Assembly (NCBI RefSeq): GCF_003096275.1
Contig: NZ_QENQ01000001.1
Location: forward strand, 1,087,923-1,151,922
Length of the DNA stretch: 64,000 nucleotides
Direction: 5' to 3'
DNA from: Sphingomonas pokkalii
GTDB lineage: Bacteria > Pseudomonadota > Alphaproteobacteria > Sphingomonadales > Sphingomonadaceae
Within the stretch, counting starts at the first letter, position 1, and each line of letters begins with the position of its first letter. Positions 1 through 8,441 of the stretch are shown in pieces. Below the pieces are notes generated by a model, which was given only the letters and a program-made list of their open reading frames with translations, did no database searches and was not told the DNA's origin. Position numbers and translations under genes: made by a program.

Positions 1-481
1 GGCGGCGGCACTGCTCGCCGCGTTGCTGCCGGTCGAGCGACTGGTCGCGCCCGATGTCGAGAGCGGCGTGCTCGACCAACTGGTGGTGCGTGGCTTTTCG
101 GATGCAGGAATCGCGGCCGCGAAGATGCTTGGCCATTGGCTGGGATTCGGCCCTGCGCTGATGGCGGCGACCTGCGTTGCGGCGGCGCTACTGCATGTGC
201 CGGGCGCCGCACCGGGGACGATTCTGCTGGCACTGGCGATCGGCACGCCTGGGCTGGCGGCGCTGGGCATTGCTACGGCGGGGCTGGTTGCCGGGCTGCG
301 GGGCGCGGGCGCGCTGGCCGGGCTGGTGATGCTCCCCTTCGCAGTGCCGCTGTTGATCTTCGGGGCAGCCGCAACCAGCGGTACGCCGGGAGCCTTCAAG
401 CTGCTGGCGGCGATCAGCTTGCTGCTCGTCGCGGGGTGCCCCTGGGTCGCCGCCGCTGCCATGCGGATGGGACGGGGCTGA
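1..481 (+). CDS. ccmB: Heme exporter protein CcmB, C-terminal part
   Basis: This is the 3' part of a gene that enters from the left edge; the reading frame is open from base 2 and ends at TGA 479-481. About 159 residues are visible. They form several hydrophobic membrane segments rich in Ala, Gly and Leu, ending in a short basic tail, and the order of segments fits the C-terminal half of CcmB. CcmB is the membrane subunit of the CcmAB transporter used in cytochrome c maturation. A TTG at 23 is in frame but is not a start, because the frame continues upstream. The identification rests on overall resemblance and not on a catalytic motif. Confidence 0.75.
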   Translation, partial: AAALLAALLPVERLVAPDVESGVLDQLVVRGFSDAGIAAAKMLGHWLGFGPALMAATCVAAALLHVPGAAPGTILLALAIGTPGLAALGIATAGLVAGLRGAGALAGLVMLPFAVPLLIFGAAATSGTPGAFKLLAAISLLLVAGCPWVAAAAMRMGRG

Positions 482-561
482 ACCGCGGCATCCGGGCCTG
501 ACGTCGGCATCAGGGACTGACGTCGCCGGGCGGGCCGAACGGCGTCGTTCAAGGACCTGCG

Positions 562-1242
562 CTATTGCCGCACGTACCGGAAATACCACACCTCGTGCCC
601 CTGGCGGCGAGCCTTGCGTTCGTAGCGGGTTTCCGGCCAGTCGGCAGGGCGGGTCAGGAAATCCTGTGCCGTCTGCGCCTGCCAGACGAAATCGCTGCGC
701 TGGCCCATGATCATCATCGCCCAGCGACAATAGGTAGGATCGTCGGTTCCCAGCCGGAATTCGCAGCCGGGTTTCAGCTTCGCCGCGATAAGATCCATCG
801 GGCCATGATTGACCATGCGGCGCTTGGCGTGTCGCGCCTTGGGCCAGGGATCTGGGTGGAGGAGATAGACGCGGCTCAGGCTGGCATCGGGGAGGCGCTC
901 TGCAACTTCCAGCGCATCGCCCATATGCAGGCGAACATTTTTGAGATCGCCATCGCGGATATGGTTGAGCGCGCCGACCACGCCGTTGAGGAAGGGTTCG
1001 CAGCCGATAAAGCCGTGATCGGGCCGCATCGCTGCCTGACCGGCCAGATGCTCGCCGCCACCGAAACCGATCTCGAGTTCCAGCGGGCGATCGTCGCCGA
1101 ACAGGCGTTGGGCGTTCAGCGGGCCTTGTTCGGGCACGCTGACCTTCGGCAGCAGCGATTCGACCAGTTCGGACTGGCCCTGGCGCAGCTTATGCCCCTG
1201 GCGGCGGCCATAGAGACGACGGATGGTAGTGGGATCGGCCAT
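562..1242 (-). CDS. trmB: tRNA (guanine-N7-)-methyltransferase
   Basis: The 226-residue product is TrmB, which makes m7G46 in tRNA using S-adenosylmethionine. The SAM-binding loop EIGFGGGEHL, the GCEPF segment, the family motif LLHPDPWPKARHAKRR and the C-terminal GTDD and ETRYERKA segments are all present. I chose the ATG at 1242 because the protein then starts MADPTTIRRLYGRR, as in alphaproteobacterial homologues. The frame is open further upstream, but that extension is Arg/Pro-rich, unlike the family, and overlaps the next gene. The gene converges on ccmB and lies 49 bp after the upstream EAL-like gene on the same strand. Confidence 0.93.
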   Translation of the reverse strand: MADPTTIRRLYGRRQGHKLRQGQSELVESLLPKVSVPEQGPLNAQRLFGDDRPLELEIGFGGGEHLAGQAAMRPDHGFIGCEPFLNGVVGALNHIRDGDLKNVRLHMGDALEVAERLPDASLSRVYLLHPDPWPKARHAKRRMVNHGPMDLIAAKLKPGCEFRLGTDDPTYCRWAMMIMGQRSDFVWQAQTAQDFLTRPADWPETRYERKARRQGHEVWYFRYVRQ

Positions 1243-1291
1243 GGGGTGGAGCGCATAGTCGCGCGGCCCGCCAGAGGCAAATCCGGCGGCG

Positions 1292-2038
1292 TCAGGCCTG
1301 CAGACGCGCCAAGCGGGCACCGGCGACCGCGGGGTGCCAGAGGCTGCGAACGGACGGGCGGGTCCGCCGCGGCGCGGGTTCCGCGCGCCCGTGGAAGTGC
1401 CGCAGTCCGATCGCGAGGGCAGCGTCGCGCTCCGCCTCCAGCGTCGGCGCCGGGGCAATGACGGCAACGCCCATGCCGCGCGCGATCCGAAGAACCGCTT
1501 CCACCATGCGCGCCCGGGCGGGCGCGGCATCGAGGCGGCGGGCCAAGGCTGGATCAAGCCGGATCAGACGGGGCGAGCAATGTGCCAGCAGCCGCAACCC
1601 GAGCGGGCCTGCCGCGAAACCGGAAAATGCCAGCATCAGGCCGCGATCGGTGCTGGCGCGGATCAGCGCGGCGGCAGCGGCATGATCCGCCGTTTCCCCC
1701 GCCTGGATTTCAATCACCAGGCGATCGAGCGGGAAGGCATGACGGAGCGCGGCACGGAAAAGCTGGGCAAGCAGACGATCGGGGGCACCGGCACGGGCAT
1801 TCACCGGCACCACCAGCAGGCAACCGCTGTCCGCGATGCGGGCAGCGGCAGCTGCCTCCAGCGTGCGATCCAGCCGCGTTGCTTCGAGGGACAGGCGATC
1901 CTGCGGAAGCAGAATGGCATCCACCGTGTGGAAGACCTCCGGGCGGGTGAGAATGGCCGCGTGCCAGGCAAAGGGCTCGTTCGATCCATGCGCCAGAATG
2001 GGCTCCAGCCCAATTCGGATATCCGCCATGTCGCCCAT
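1292..2038 (-). CDS. Degenerate EAL-domain protein
   Basis: The 248-residue protein has the fold signature of cyclic-di-GMP phosphodiesterase EAL domains but has lost the catalytic motifs. The EAL triplet is absent, the metal-binding ExTE position reads IEIQAGE, the DDFG loop reads FSGFAAG, and the AEGVE position reads APAPT. It is therefore probably not an active phosphodiesterase and may act as a ligand-binding or protein-interaction domain. The start at 2038 is supported by GGGAG seven bases upstream, and an ATG further upstream is less well placed. A second EAL protein lies next to it on the same strand, so the two may be a tandem pair that diverged. Confidence 0.7.
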   Translation of the reverse strand: MGDMADIRIGLEPILAHGSNEPFAWHAAILTRPEVFHTVDAILLPQDRLSLEATRLDRTLEAAAAARIADSGCLLVVPVNARAGAPDRLLAQLFRAALRHAFPLDRLVIEIQAGETADHAAAAALIRASTDRGLMLAFSGFAAGPLGLRLLAHCSPRLIRLDPALARRLDAAPARARMVEAVLRIARGMGVAVIAPAPTLEAERDAALAIGLRHFHGRAEPAPRRTRPSVRSLWHPAVAGARLARLQA

Positions 2039-2198
2039 CTCGTTTCTCCCGTTGCCGGCCGTTTCAAGCCTGAACAACGGGTAAACAATCGATCCCGCAG
2101 CGCCCATTCCGGGCGTTGCCGCATTGGGTTCGACCGAATGGGGAATCTACGCAGGTGCTTGCCGCACCGGGTGCGGAGCACCTGCGATGCGCAAGGGG

Positions 2199-2990
2199 TC
2201 AGTTCGCTCCGTCGAACCGCAAGGCGGGGGCGGGAAGTGCGCCGACCTGGCGTGGCGCAATCGCTTCACCCTGCATCAGCGAAACGCCGAGCGAATGCAG
2301 GCGATCATGCTCCGCGCGCGTATCGACGCCTTCGGCGATCAGCCGGATGCGTCCCTTGCGGGCAATCTCCACCACCCGCTCGACCACCAAACGCCGCGCC
2401 CAACTCGTGGACAGGCTATGGACCAACTCGGGCGCGAGCTTGAGCGTGTCCGGCGTTAGCAGCGAAAGCAGCTCCAGGCCCATATCGCCGGCACCGAAAT
2501 CGTCGAACGCGATAAGAAATCCCAGCTTGCGATAGGCCTTGACCAACGCGACCATGTGATCGCTTTCCAGGTGATCGCGATCGCTGAACTCGAGAACCAG
2601 CTCCCGGGCAGGAAAGCCGAGGCGTCGTACGATCCGCTGCATCCGTTCCGCATCTGCGAGCGGATCGGCGATATAGGTGGGCATCACCTTCACGGCGAGG
2701 CGTACCCGTCGATCGATGACCCCCAGCTCGATCGCCTGTTCCAAGGCGGCGACTCGGCAGCGCAGATCGAAGGTGGGGCGCGCCGATTCGGGCAGCGCGG
2801 CGGCAAAGGCGGCCGGGCCTTCCCCGTTCGGCCCGCAGAACGTGGCCTCATAAGCCGTAACGACCAAGGTATTGGTATTCACGACCGGCTGGAACGCCAT
2901 CGTGAAGAGTTCCCGGGGAAGCGGCGCCGGCGCCGCAAGGACGGTCTGGCATTCGAGCACGGGGCGTCTCCCGACAAGATCCCCATGCAT
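2199..2990 (-). CDS. EAL-domain protein, partly conserved active site
   Basis: The 263-residue protein carries an EAL-type domain from about residue 30 to the end. The FQPVVN entry, the FDDFGAGDMGLELL loop with both metal-binding aspartates, LKLAPEL with the lysine, and the QGEAIA exit motif are present. The first motif reads YEAT instead of EAL, and AEGVE reads AEGVD, so activity on cyclic-di-GMP is uncertain. The chosen ATG at 2990 follows the murA stop on the same strand and has no strong ribosome binding site; the internal Met before AFQPV is another possible start. There is no GGDEF domain or membrane segment. Confidence 0.7.
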   Translation of the reverse strand: MHGDLVGRRPVLECQTVLAAPAPLPRELFTMAFQPVVNTNTLVVTAYEATFCGPNGEGPAAFAAALPESARPTFDLRCRVAALEQAIELGVIDRRVRLAVKVMPTYIADPLADAERMQRIVRRLGFPARELVLEFSDRDHLESDHMVALVKAYRKLGFLIAFDDFGAGDMGLELLSLLTPDTLKLAPELVHSLSTSWARRLVVERVVEIARKGRIRLIAEGVDTRAEHDRLHSLGVSLMQGEAIAPRQVGALPAPALRFDGAN

Positions 2991-3045
2991 CACAATAGTG
3001 CGGAACGGTTTACCACGCGTTGACGACCACCTCCGGGTGGGCCCG

Positions 3046-4329
3046 TCAGCCGTCGCCGACGCGTTCGATATCGGCGCCCACGGCCTGCAGCTTTTCCTCC
3101 AGCCGCTCATAGCCGCGATCGAGGTGATAGACGCGGTTGACCTGGGTCTCGCCTTCAGCAGCGAGACCGGCGAGAATCAGGCTCATCGAGGCGCGCAGAT
3201 CGGTGGCCATTACCGGCGCGCCGGTAAGCTTTTGCACCCCCCGTACGATGGCCGTGCGGCCATGCACTTCGATATCTGCGCCCATCCGCGCCAGTTCCGG
3301 CACGTGCATGTAGCGATTTTCAAAGATCGTCTCGGTCAGCGTGCTGGTACCATCGGCTTTGCACAGCATGGCCATGAACTGCGCCTGCATATCGGTGGCA
3401 AAGCCCGGGAAGGGCGCCGTGTTGAGCGTCAGCGGCCGGATGCCGTTAGCGGCGGCCACGCGCACGCCGTTCGCCGTCTCTTCGACAAGGACACCCGCTT
3501 CCGATAGCGCATCGAGTGTCGCACGCATGTCGTTGGGCGCCGCGCCGACCAGTTCGACGTCACCGCCCGTGACAGCCGCGGCGCAGGCATAGCTGCCCGC
3601 TTCGATCCGGTCCGGCATCACGGCATAGGTTGCGCCGTGCAGGCGATCTCGACCGTCGATTTCCAGCGTTTCGGTGCCGATGCCGCGAATCACTGCACCC
3701 ATCGCCACCAGCAGGTTGCACAAATCGACGATTTCGGGTTCGCGTGCGGCATTGTCGAGTACGCTGGTGCCGCGTGCCGTAACTGCCGCCATCAGCGCGT
3801 TTTCGGTGGCCCCGACCGACACGACGGGAAAACGGTAGCGCCCGCCTGCGATCCGTCCGTTTGGCGCGCTCGCCTTCACATAGCCGGCGCTCAGTTCGAT
3901 CTCCGCGCCCAGAGCTTCGAGTGCCTTCAAGTGTAGATCGATCGGGCGGTTGCCGATCGCACAGCCGCCCGGCAGCGACACCGTTGCCTCGCCCTCGCGG
4001 GCAAGCAGCGGGCCGAGCACGAGGATCGAGGCGCGCATCTTGCGGACGATGTCATAGGGTGCGACGGTGGACGTCAACCGGCTGGCGCGAACGGAGAGCA
4101 CCCGGCCGAATTCGTTCGGGCGCGTGCCCTCTACCGAGGTAGAAGCGCCGAGTTCATTCAGTAGATGTCCGAAGCTGTCGACATCTGCGAGGCGTGGCAG
4201 GTTTCTGAGCGTGAGCGGCTCGTCGGTCAGCAGCGCGCACGGCATCAGGGTGAGGGCGGAGTTCTTCGCTCCGGAAATCGCGATCTTGCCGGTGAGGCGT
4301 TTGCCGCCGCGGATGAGGATACGGTCCAT
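3046..4329 (-). CDS. murA: UDP-N-acetylglucosamine 1-carboxyvinyltransferase
   Basis: MurA (427 residues) transfers enolpyruvate from PEP to UDP-GlcNAc, the first committed step of peptidoglycan synthesis in the cytoplasm. The N-terminal [19 protein letters not shown] segment, the catalytic loop [15 protein letters not shown] with the active-site cysteine at residue 123, and the C-terminal [17 protein letters not shown] and [13 protein letters not shown] segments are all typical. A cysteine at this site predicts fosfomycin sensitivity of this enzyme. The gene is divergent from the Crp/Fnr regulator, with about 120 bp between starts. Confidence 0.97.
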   Translation of the reverse strand: MDRILIRGGKRLTGKIAISGAKNSALTLMPCALLTDEPLTLRNLPRLADVDSFGHLLNELGASTSVEGTRPNEFGRVLSVRASRLTSTVAPYDIVRKMRASILVLGPLLAREGEATVSLPGGCAIGNRPIDLHLKALEALGAEIELSAGYVKASAPNGRIAGGRYRFPVVSVGATENALMAAVTARGTSVLDNAAREPEIVDLCNLLVAMGAVIRGIGTETLEIDGRDRLHGATYAVMPDRIEAGSYACAAAVTGGDVELVGAAPNDMRATLDALSEAGVLVEETANGVRVAAANGIRPLTLNTAPFPGFATDMQAQFMAMLCKADGTSTLTETIFENRYMHVPELARMGADIEVHGRTAIVRGVQKLTGAPVMATDLRASMSLILAGLAAEGETQVNRVYHLDRGYERLEEKLQAVGADIERVGDG

Positions 4330-4449
4330 GGCGAGCTTCTAGCCGCTCTGTCCGCAGGTGCAAGCGGTAGGCTGAAGGGAAGCTTGATCGATTTTAATGC
4401 GCTGTTTTCGCTGCGCTGCTTTGCAGGGGGAACCGGGGGAAGTGCAAGC

Positions 4450-5184
4450 GTGTCAAGAAGTTGTTTTGCTGACGTATTGAGTGAGCTGGTCGAACTGACC
4501 CAGCGCGAACGCGACGCGCTGGACGCGCTCGAGCTGCGCCAGCGACACGTGCGTCGCGGCGCGATCCTGCAGCGGGAGAACGAGCCATGCGGCGAATTGT
4601 TCATCCTGCGGCGGGGATTGATGATGAGCTATGTGCTGCTGGATGACGGCAGTCGCCAGATTCTCCGCTTCCTGTTCCCTGGGGACATGCTGGGCATCTC
4701 CTCCGCAATCTACAGCGAGGCGCCGGAGACGCTGTGTGCGCTTTCCGATTCCGTGGTGTCTCCCTTCGATCGGGCAGCGCTGGCGGATATCATGCGGACG
4801 CATCCGCGGCTTTCCGCGATGATCCTCGTGTACAGCCAGATCGAGCGGGTATCGCTGACCGATCGGCTCGCTGCGCTGGGCCGGACCAGCGCTAAGGCGC
4901 GCGTGGCGGCGCTGCTGCTCGATTTGCGTAACCGGTTACGGGCGACGGACAAGGCAATCGATTCAACCTTCGTCCTGGGACTGACGCAGGAAGAGATCGG
5001 CGACGCGACCGGGCTTACGGCGGTACATGTCAACCGAATGCTGCGACAACTGGAAGAGGAGGGGATGATCGCGCGCGAAGGCGGCCGGGTCACCCTGCTT
5101 GATAGCTCCGGGCTCGCGTTCGCGGCAAATTATGTCAATCGCTACGAGGGCCTGGACCTGCGCTGGCTGCCGTCGGCGGCCTGA
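4450..5184 (+). CDS. Crp/Fnr-family transcriptional regulator
   Basis: The 244-residue protein has an N-terminal cyclic-nucleotide-type sensory domain (about residues 20-130, with GAILQRENEPCGELFILRRG and FLFPGDMLGI) and a C-terminal winged helix (LTQEEIGDATGLTAVHVNRML, about residues 180-200). I place the start at GTG 4450 because GGGGGAA lies about eight bases upstream; an upstream ATG would put the start inside the antisense of murA. It lacks the FNR cysteine cluster. Sphingomonads carry many such regulators, and its ligand and targets cannot be read from the sequence. Confidence 0.85.
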   Translation: MSRSCFADVLSELVELTQRERDALDALELRQRHVRRGAILQRENEPCGELFILRRGLMMSYVLLDDGSRQILRFLFPGDMLGISSAIYSEAPETLCALSDSVVSPFDRAALADIMRTHPRLSAMILVYSQIERVSLTDRLAALGRTSAKARVAALLLDLRNRLRATDKAIDSTFVLGLTQEEIGDATGLTAVHVNRMLRQLEEEGMIAREGGRVTLLDSSGLAFAANYVNRYEGLDLRWLPSAA

Positions 5185-5201
5185 TCGATCGGAAAGCGCC
5201 G

Positions 5202-5561
5202 TCAGGCCTTTTCCAGCGTGCATTGCAGCGGGTGCTGGTTCTGGCGGGCGAAATCGATCACCTGGGAAACCTTGGTCTCCGCTACTTCATAGCTGAACAC
5301 GCCGCATACGCCCACGCCGCGCTGATGGACGTGGAGCATCACCTGCGTCGCCTCCTCGATCGTCATCCGAAAGAAGCGTTGAAGGACGAGGACGACAAAT
5401 TCCATCGGTGTGTAATCATCGTTCAACATCAGCACGCGATAGGGCGTCGGCTTCTTGGTGCGGGTGCGCGTGCGGGTTGCGATGCCGGCCTGGCCGTCAT
5501 TGCCGCGGTCATCCTGGTCGCCGTCTTCGGCCATGTGAATCTGCGGGGTGATCTCGGCCAT
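5202..5561 (-). CDS. clpS: ATP-dependent Clp protease adaptor ClpS
   Basis: ClpS delivers N-degron substrates to ClpAP. The conserved core is complete: [20 protein letters not shown], the [20 protein letters not shown] segment with substrate-pocket residues, and the exit region [20 protein letters not shown] choose the ATG at 5561 (119 residues); an ATG at 5534 is also possible. Longer starts can be discounted because the phasin terminator at 5643-5670 lies inside that extension. The acidic N-terminal tail followed by [10 protein letters not shown] is usual in alphaproteobacterial ClpS. It is the next gene after the phasin on the same strand. Confidence 0.93.
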   Translation of the reverse strand: MAEITPQIHMAEDGDQDDRGNDGQAGIATRTRTRTKKPTPYRVLMLNDDYTPMEFVVLVLQRFFRMTIEEATQVMLHVHQRGVGVCGVFSYEVAETKVSQVIDFARQNQHPLQCTLEKA

Positions 5562-5642
5562 AGCCTCGGCAAAATATGACGCACGGCCCGCAAGGGCAAG
5601 GCAGTGCAGGTATGCAGGGACGATTTTGTCGGTGATCGAAAC

Positions 5643-5670
5643 AAAAAAGGCGGCCGCATTTGCGACCGCC
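5643..5670 (-). terminator. Rho-independent terminator of the phasin gene
   Basis: On the minus strand a nine-base-pair stem, GGCGGTCGC / GCGGCCGCC (one G-U pair) with an AAAT loop, is followed by six T residues. It lies 31 bp after the phasin stop and before clpS, so it should end the phasin transcript. Confidence 0.85.
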
Positions 5671-5701
5671 CCCTTGGTGACCGATGCGGTCAAAGCCGGG
5701 C

Positions 5702-6457
5702 TCAGGCGTTTGCCTTGACCTTTTCAACGGCGACCGCGAAGCGGTTCGACAGCGGCTGCGCGGCATCGCCAGCCAGCTTCAGCATCGCTTCGGTGTGCTT
5801 CGAGGTTTCGGCGACATAGGCGTCGAACGCGCCGCGCACATACTCGCTCTGCAGCTTGAAGAAATCGGCCGGCGACTTGACCGAGGCCAGGTTCTTCATC
5901 GCAGCGGTGGCGCTTTCGAACGAACGGCGGCTGTAGTCGGCGGCTTCCTGGCCAAGCGATTCGAAGCCCTTGGCTGCAATGCGGCCGGATTCCACCAGCG
6001 CTTCGATGTTGCCCTTGGTGAATTCATTGGCTTCCTCAACCAGCTTGGTCGACTTTTCCACGGCGACCTTGGCGCGCTCGTTGATGTCGCTGAACAGGTT
6101 CTGGGCCTGGGCGGTGGTATTTTCGAAATGGGTAGCCATGATAGTCGTTTCCTTCGCGGTGCTGGTGGTGACCGCCGGCGCGACGGTCTCTGCGGCCTCG
6201 ATCACTTCCTCGACAATCGCCTTTGCAGGCGCTGCCGCGGCGGCGATCGGTTCTTCGATGTTGCTCTTCACTTCCTGCGGTGCAGCGGCTTTGGCCGGAG
6301 GGGCAACCACCGCCGCAGCCGGGACGGGCGTCTCGACTGCGGGCGCGGCAATGGCCTCTGGCTTGGCCGCAGCAGCTTCGGTCTTTGGCGCCGTGCTGGC
6401 GCGACCCCCCGCTTTCGCGGTGGACCTGGAGGTCGTCTTCGGTCCCTTGCTGGCCAT
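5702..6457 (-). CDS. phaP: Phasin family protein with Ala/Pro-rich N-terminal extension
   Basis: The C-terminal 145 residues form a phasin domain: [20 protein letters not shown], a long amphipathic helix, and [15 protein letters not shown]. Phasins coat polyhydroxyalkanoate granules. The first 106 residues are a Lys/Ala/Pro-rich, low-complexity arm. The ATG at 6457 has AGGAAG eight bases upstream. An internal ATG at 6139 has AAGGAA nine bases upstream and would give the phasin domain alone, so two products are possible. The gene follows phaC on the same strand with 117 bp between them containing TGC-rich palindromes, and it is followed by a strong terminator. Confidence 0.9.
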   Translation of the reverse strand: MASKGPKTTSRSTAKAGGRASTAPKTEAAAAKPEAIAAPAVETPVPAAAVVAPPAKAAAPQEVKSNIEEPIAAAAAPAKAIVEEVIEAAETVAPAVTTSTAKETTIMATHFENTTAQAQNLFSDINERAKVAVEKSTKLVEEANEFTKGNIEALVESGRIAAKGFESLGQEAADYSRRSFESATAAMKNLASVKSPADFFKLQSEYVRGAFDAYVAETSKHTEAMLKLAGDAAQPLSNRFAVAVEKVKANA

Positions 6458-6513
6458 ATGACTAGCTTCCTACCTATTGCTGCGCTGCAGCATATACGCT
6501 TCGCAGCTTTATT

Positions 6514-6541
6514 TTGCAAGGGCAATTTGTGCAGTGCACAA
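6514..6541. promoter_or_regulatory. Candidate PhaR operators upstream of the phasin gene
   Basis: Two palindromes lie 57-84 bp before the phasin start: TTGC-AAGG-GCAA at 6514-6525 and the 15-bp TTGTGCAGTGCACAA at 6527-6541. CTGC/GCAG half-sites also occur at about 6483-6506. PhaR repressors of alphaproteobacteria are known to bind TGC-rich palindromes before phasin genes and to release DNA when PHA accumulates. No phaR gene is in this window, so the regulator is inferred. Confidence 0.55.
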
Positions 6542-6574
6542 TGAGCGGGAGGGATCTAAGAAAAGACTTATTAT

Positions 6575-8311
6575 TCAGCGTGTTCTAACATATTCGCCGG
6601 GCGCTTCGGTGATCGCCGCAAGTGCGCCCATCCCAGGAACTCTCGCTCCGTTTGTCGTTGTTTTTGCACCGTCTATCCCCGCCAGCCAGCGCAGCCAATC
6701 CGGCCACCAGCTTCCGCTCGTTTCGGAGGCGCTTTCCAAAAATGTTTCGAGCGAGTCGGCAGGACTAGAATTGGTCCAGTATTGGTATTTCTTCGCGGCG
6801 GGCGGATTGACGACTCCGGCGATGTGTCCGGATCCCGCCAGAACGAACCGATGTGGACCCGAGAAATGATGTGTCATCTTCCAGACACTTTTGGGTGGGG
6901 CGATGTGATCTTCCCGTCCTGCCTGGATATAGCTTGGGGTTCTTACCTTCGACAGGTCGATCGGGGTGCCGCCGATCGATAGCGCGCCGGGGGCGATCAG
7001 CTTATTGTCGCGATACAGGTCCGTCAGATAACTCAGGTGCCAGGCGGCGGGCAGGTTGGTTACGTCCGAGTTCCAGTGGAGCAGGTCGAACGGTGCATAA
7101 TCCTGTCCCATCAGATAGTTGTTGGTCACATAATTCCAGATCAGATCGCGTCCCCGCAACAGGTTGAACGTCGCGGCCATATAGCGGCCGTCGAGAAACC
7201 CTTCGGCGCTGAGGCTGCGGATCATTGCCAGCTGATCGTCATCGACGAACACCCGCAATTCGCCGGCATCGGCGAAGTCCACCTGCGCGGTGAAGAAGGT
7301 GGCGCTCTTGACCTTTTCGGCCTGGTCGCGGGCCGCAAGGACGGCCAGCGTCGCCGCCAGTGTGGTGCCCGCTACGCAGTAGCCGATCGTGTGCACGCCC
7401 TCAACGCCGAGCAACTCGCGCACCGTGTCGATCGCGTCGATCTGGCCGCGTTCGACATAATCGTCCCAGACCACATCCTTCATCGATGCGTCGGCAGAGC
7501 GCCAGGAAACCACGAACACGGTGATGCCCTGATCCACCGCCCAGCGTATGAAGCTTTTCTCGGGCGTCAGATCGAGGATGTAGAATCGGTTGATCCAGGG
7601 GGGGAAGATCACCAGCGGTGTTTCCAGCACCTCATCGGTGGTCGGGGAATACTGGATCAGCTCGTAGAGCGGCGTGCGCTTCACCACCTTGCCTGGCGTC
7701 ATCGCCAGGTTACGCCCAAGCTCGAACGCGCCTGCGGCGGTCTGCGTCATCTGGCCCTTGGCCATATCCTGCAGCATGTGCTGCAGGCCTTTCAGCAGGT
7801 TCTCGCCCTTGGTCTCGACGATCTTCTCGATCACCTGCGGGTTGGTGGCAGGAAAGTTGGACGGGCTCATCGCATCGATGAATCCCTTTGTGGCGAATCG
7901 GATCTGGTCTTTCTGCCGTTCATCGACATGCTCCAGCGCCTCGACGTTCCTGAGCATGTGATCGGCGATCACGAAATAGCTCTGGCGCAGGAAGTCGAAG
8001 ATCGGATCCTCGCGCCATTGGGGCGCCTTGAAGCGCTTGTCCCGGGCCTGTTCGGTCGTTTCGACGAACGGCTCGGCATGGGCGGGATCGAGAAATCGCT
8101 GCCATAATTGCATCGTGTCCGCCCAGAAATCGGCGCTTGCGCGGACGGCCGGGGTGGGATCAAGCAGCATTCCGAACGGCGGGGCGGACGGCACATGCTC
8201 CATCAGGTCCAGCCCATGCTCCAGCATCATCTGTTGTGCGCGGCCCAGTACCCAGGTCCAATGCTGCAGGTCTTCCAGGCGGGGCAGGGCGGGCGTGAGC
8301 GTATCGGCCAT
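6575..8311 (-). CDS. phaC: Class I poly(3-hydroxyalkanoate) synthase
   Basis: The 578-residue enzyme polymerises (R)-3-hydroxyacyl-CoA into PHA at the granule surface. The lipase-like box GYCVAGTT carries the catalytic cysteine (about residue 312), and the aspartate (AGREDHIAPP) and histidine (AGSGHIAGVVNPP) of the triad are present. Length and the N-terminal helical domain fit class I synthases, which act without PhaE or PhaR subunits. The ATG at 8311 has GGAGAGGA four bases upstream. It lies before the phasin gene and is divergent from the aminotransferase gene. Confidence 0.95.
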   Translation of the reverse strand: MADTLTPALPRLEDLQHWTWVLGRAQQMMLEHGLDLMEHVPSAPPFGMLLDPTPAVRASADFWADTMQLWQRFLDPAHAEPFVETTEQARDKRFKAPQWREDPIFDFLRQSYFVIADHMLRNVEALEHVDERQKDQIRFATKGFIDAMSPSNFPATNPQVIEKIVETKGENLLKGLQHMLQDMAKGQMTQTAAGAFELGRNLAMTPGKVVKRTPLYELIQYSPTTDEVLETPLVIFPPWINRFYILDLTPEKSFIRWAVDQGITVFVVSWRSADASMKDVVWDDYVERGQIDAIDTVRELLGVEGVHTIGYCVAGTTLAATLAVLAARDQAEKVKSATFFTAQVDFADAGELRVFVDDDQLAMIRSLSAEGFLDGRYMAATFNLLRGRDLIWNYVTNNYLMGQDYAPFDLLHWNSDVTNLPAAWHLSYLTDLYRDNKLIAPGALSIGGTPIDLSKVRTPSYIQAGREDHIAPPKSVWKMTHHFSGPHRFVLAGSGHIAGVVNPPAAKKYQYWTNSSPADSLETFLESASETSGSWWPDWLRWLAGIDGAKTTTNGARVPGMGALAAITEAPGEYVRTR

Positions 8312-8441
8312 TCGGTCCTCTCCTTTACGTCGCCTTAGCGCAGGCAAAGCAATGCGTCATTCCCGGATGCGCTTTTATGGCGTAGAACGCGCGCACGACA
8401 CAATTTTGTGTCGCGTGCTAGAACCCTTGAAAGTCGAGGAA

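Noticed and set aside
1243..1557. N-terminal extension of TrmB
   Set aside because: The extension is Arg/Pro-rich, unlike TrmB proteins, and overlaps the EAL-like gene in another frame.
5562..5693. N-terminal extension of ClpS to 5693
   Set aside because: The phasin terminator lies inside this extension, and ClpS is conserved only from about residue 80 of the long frame.
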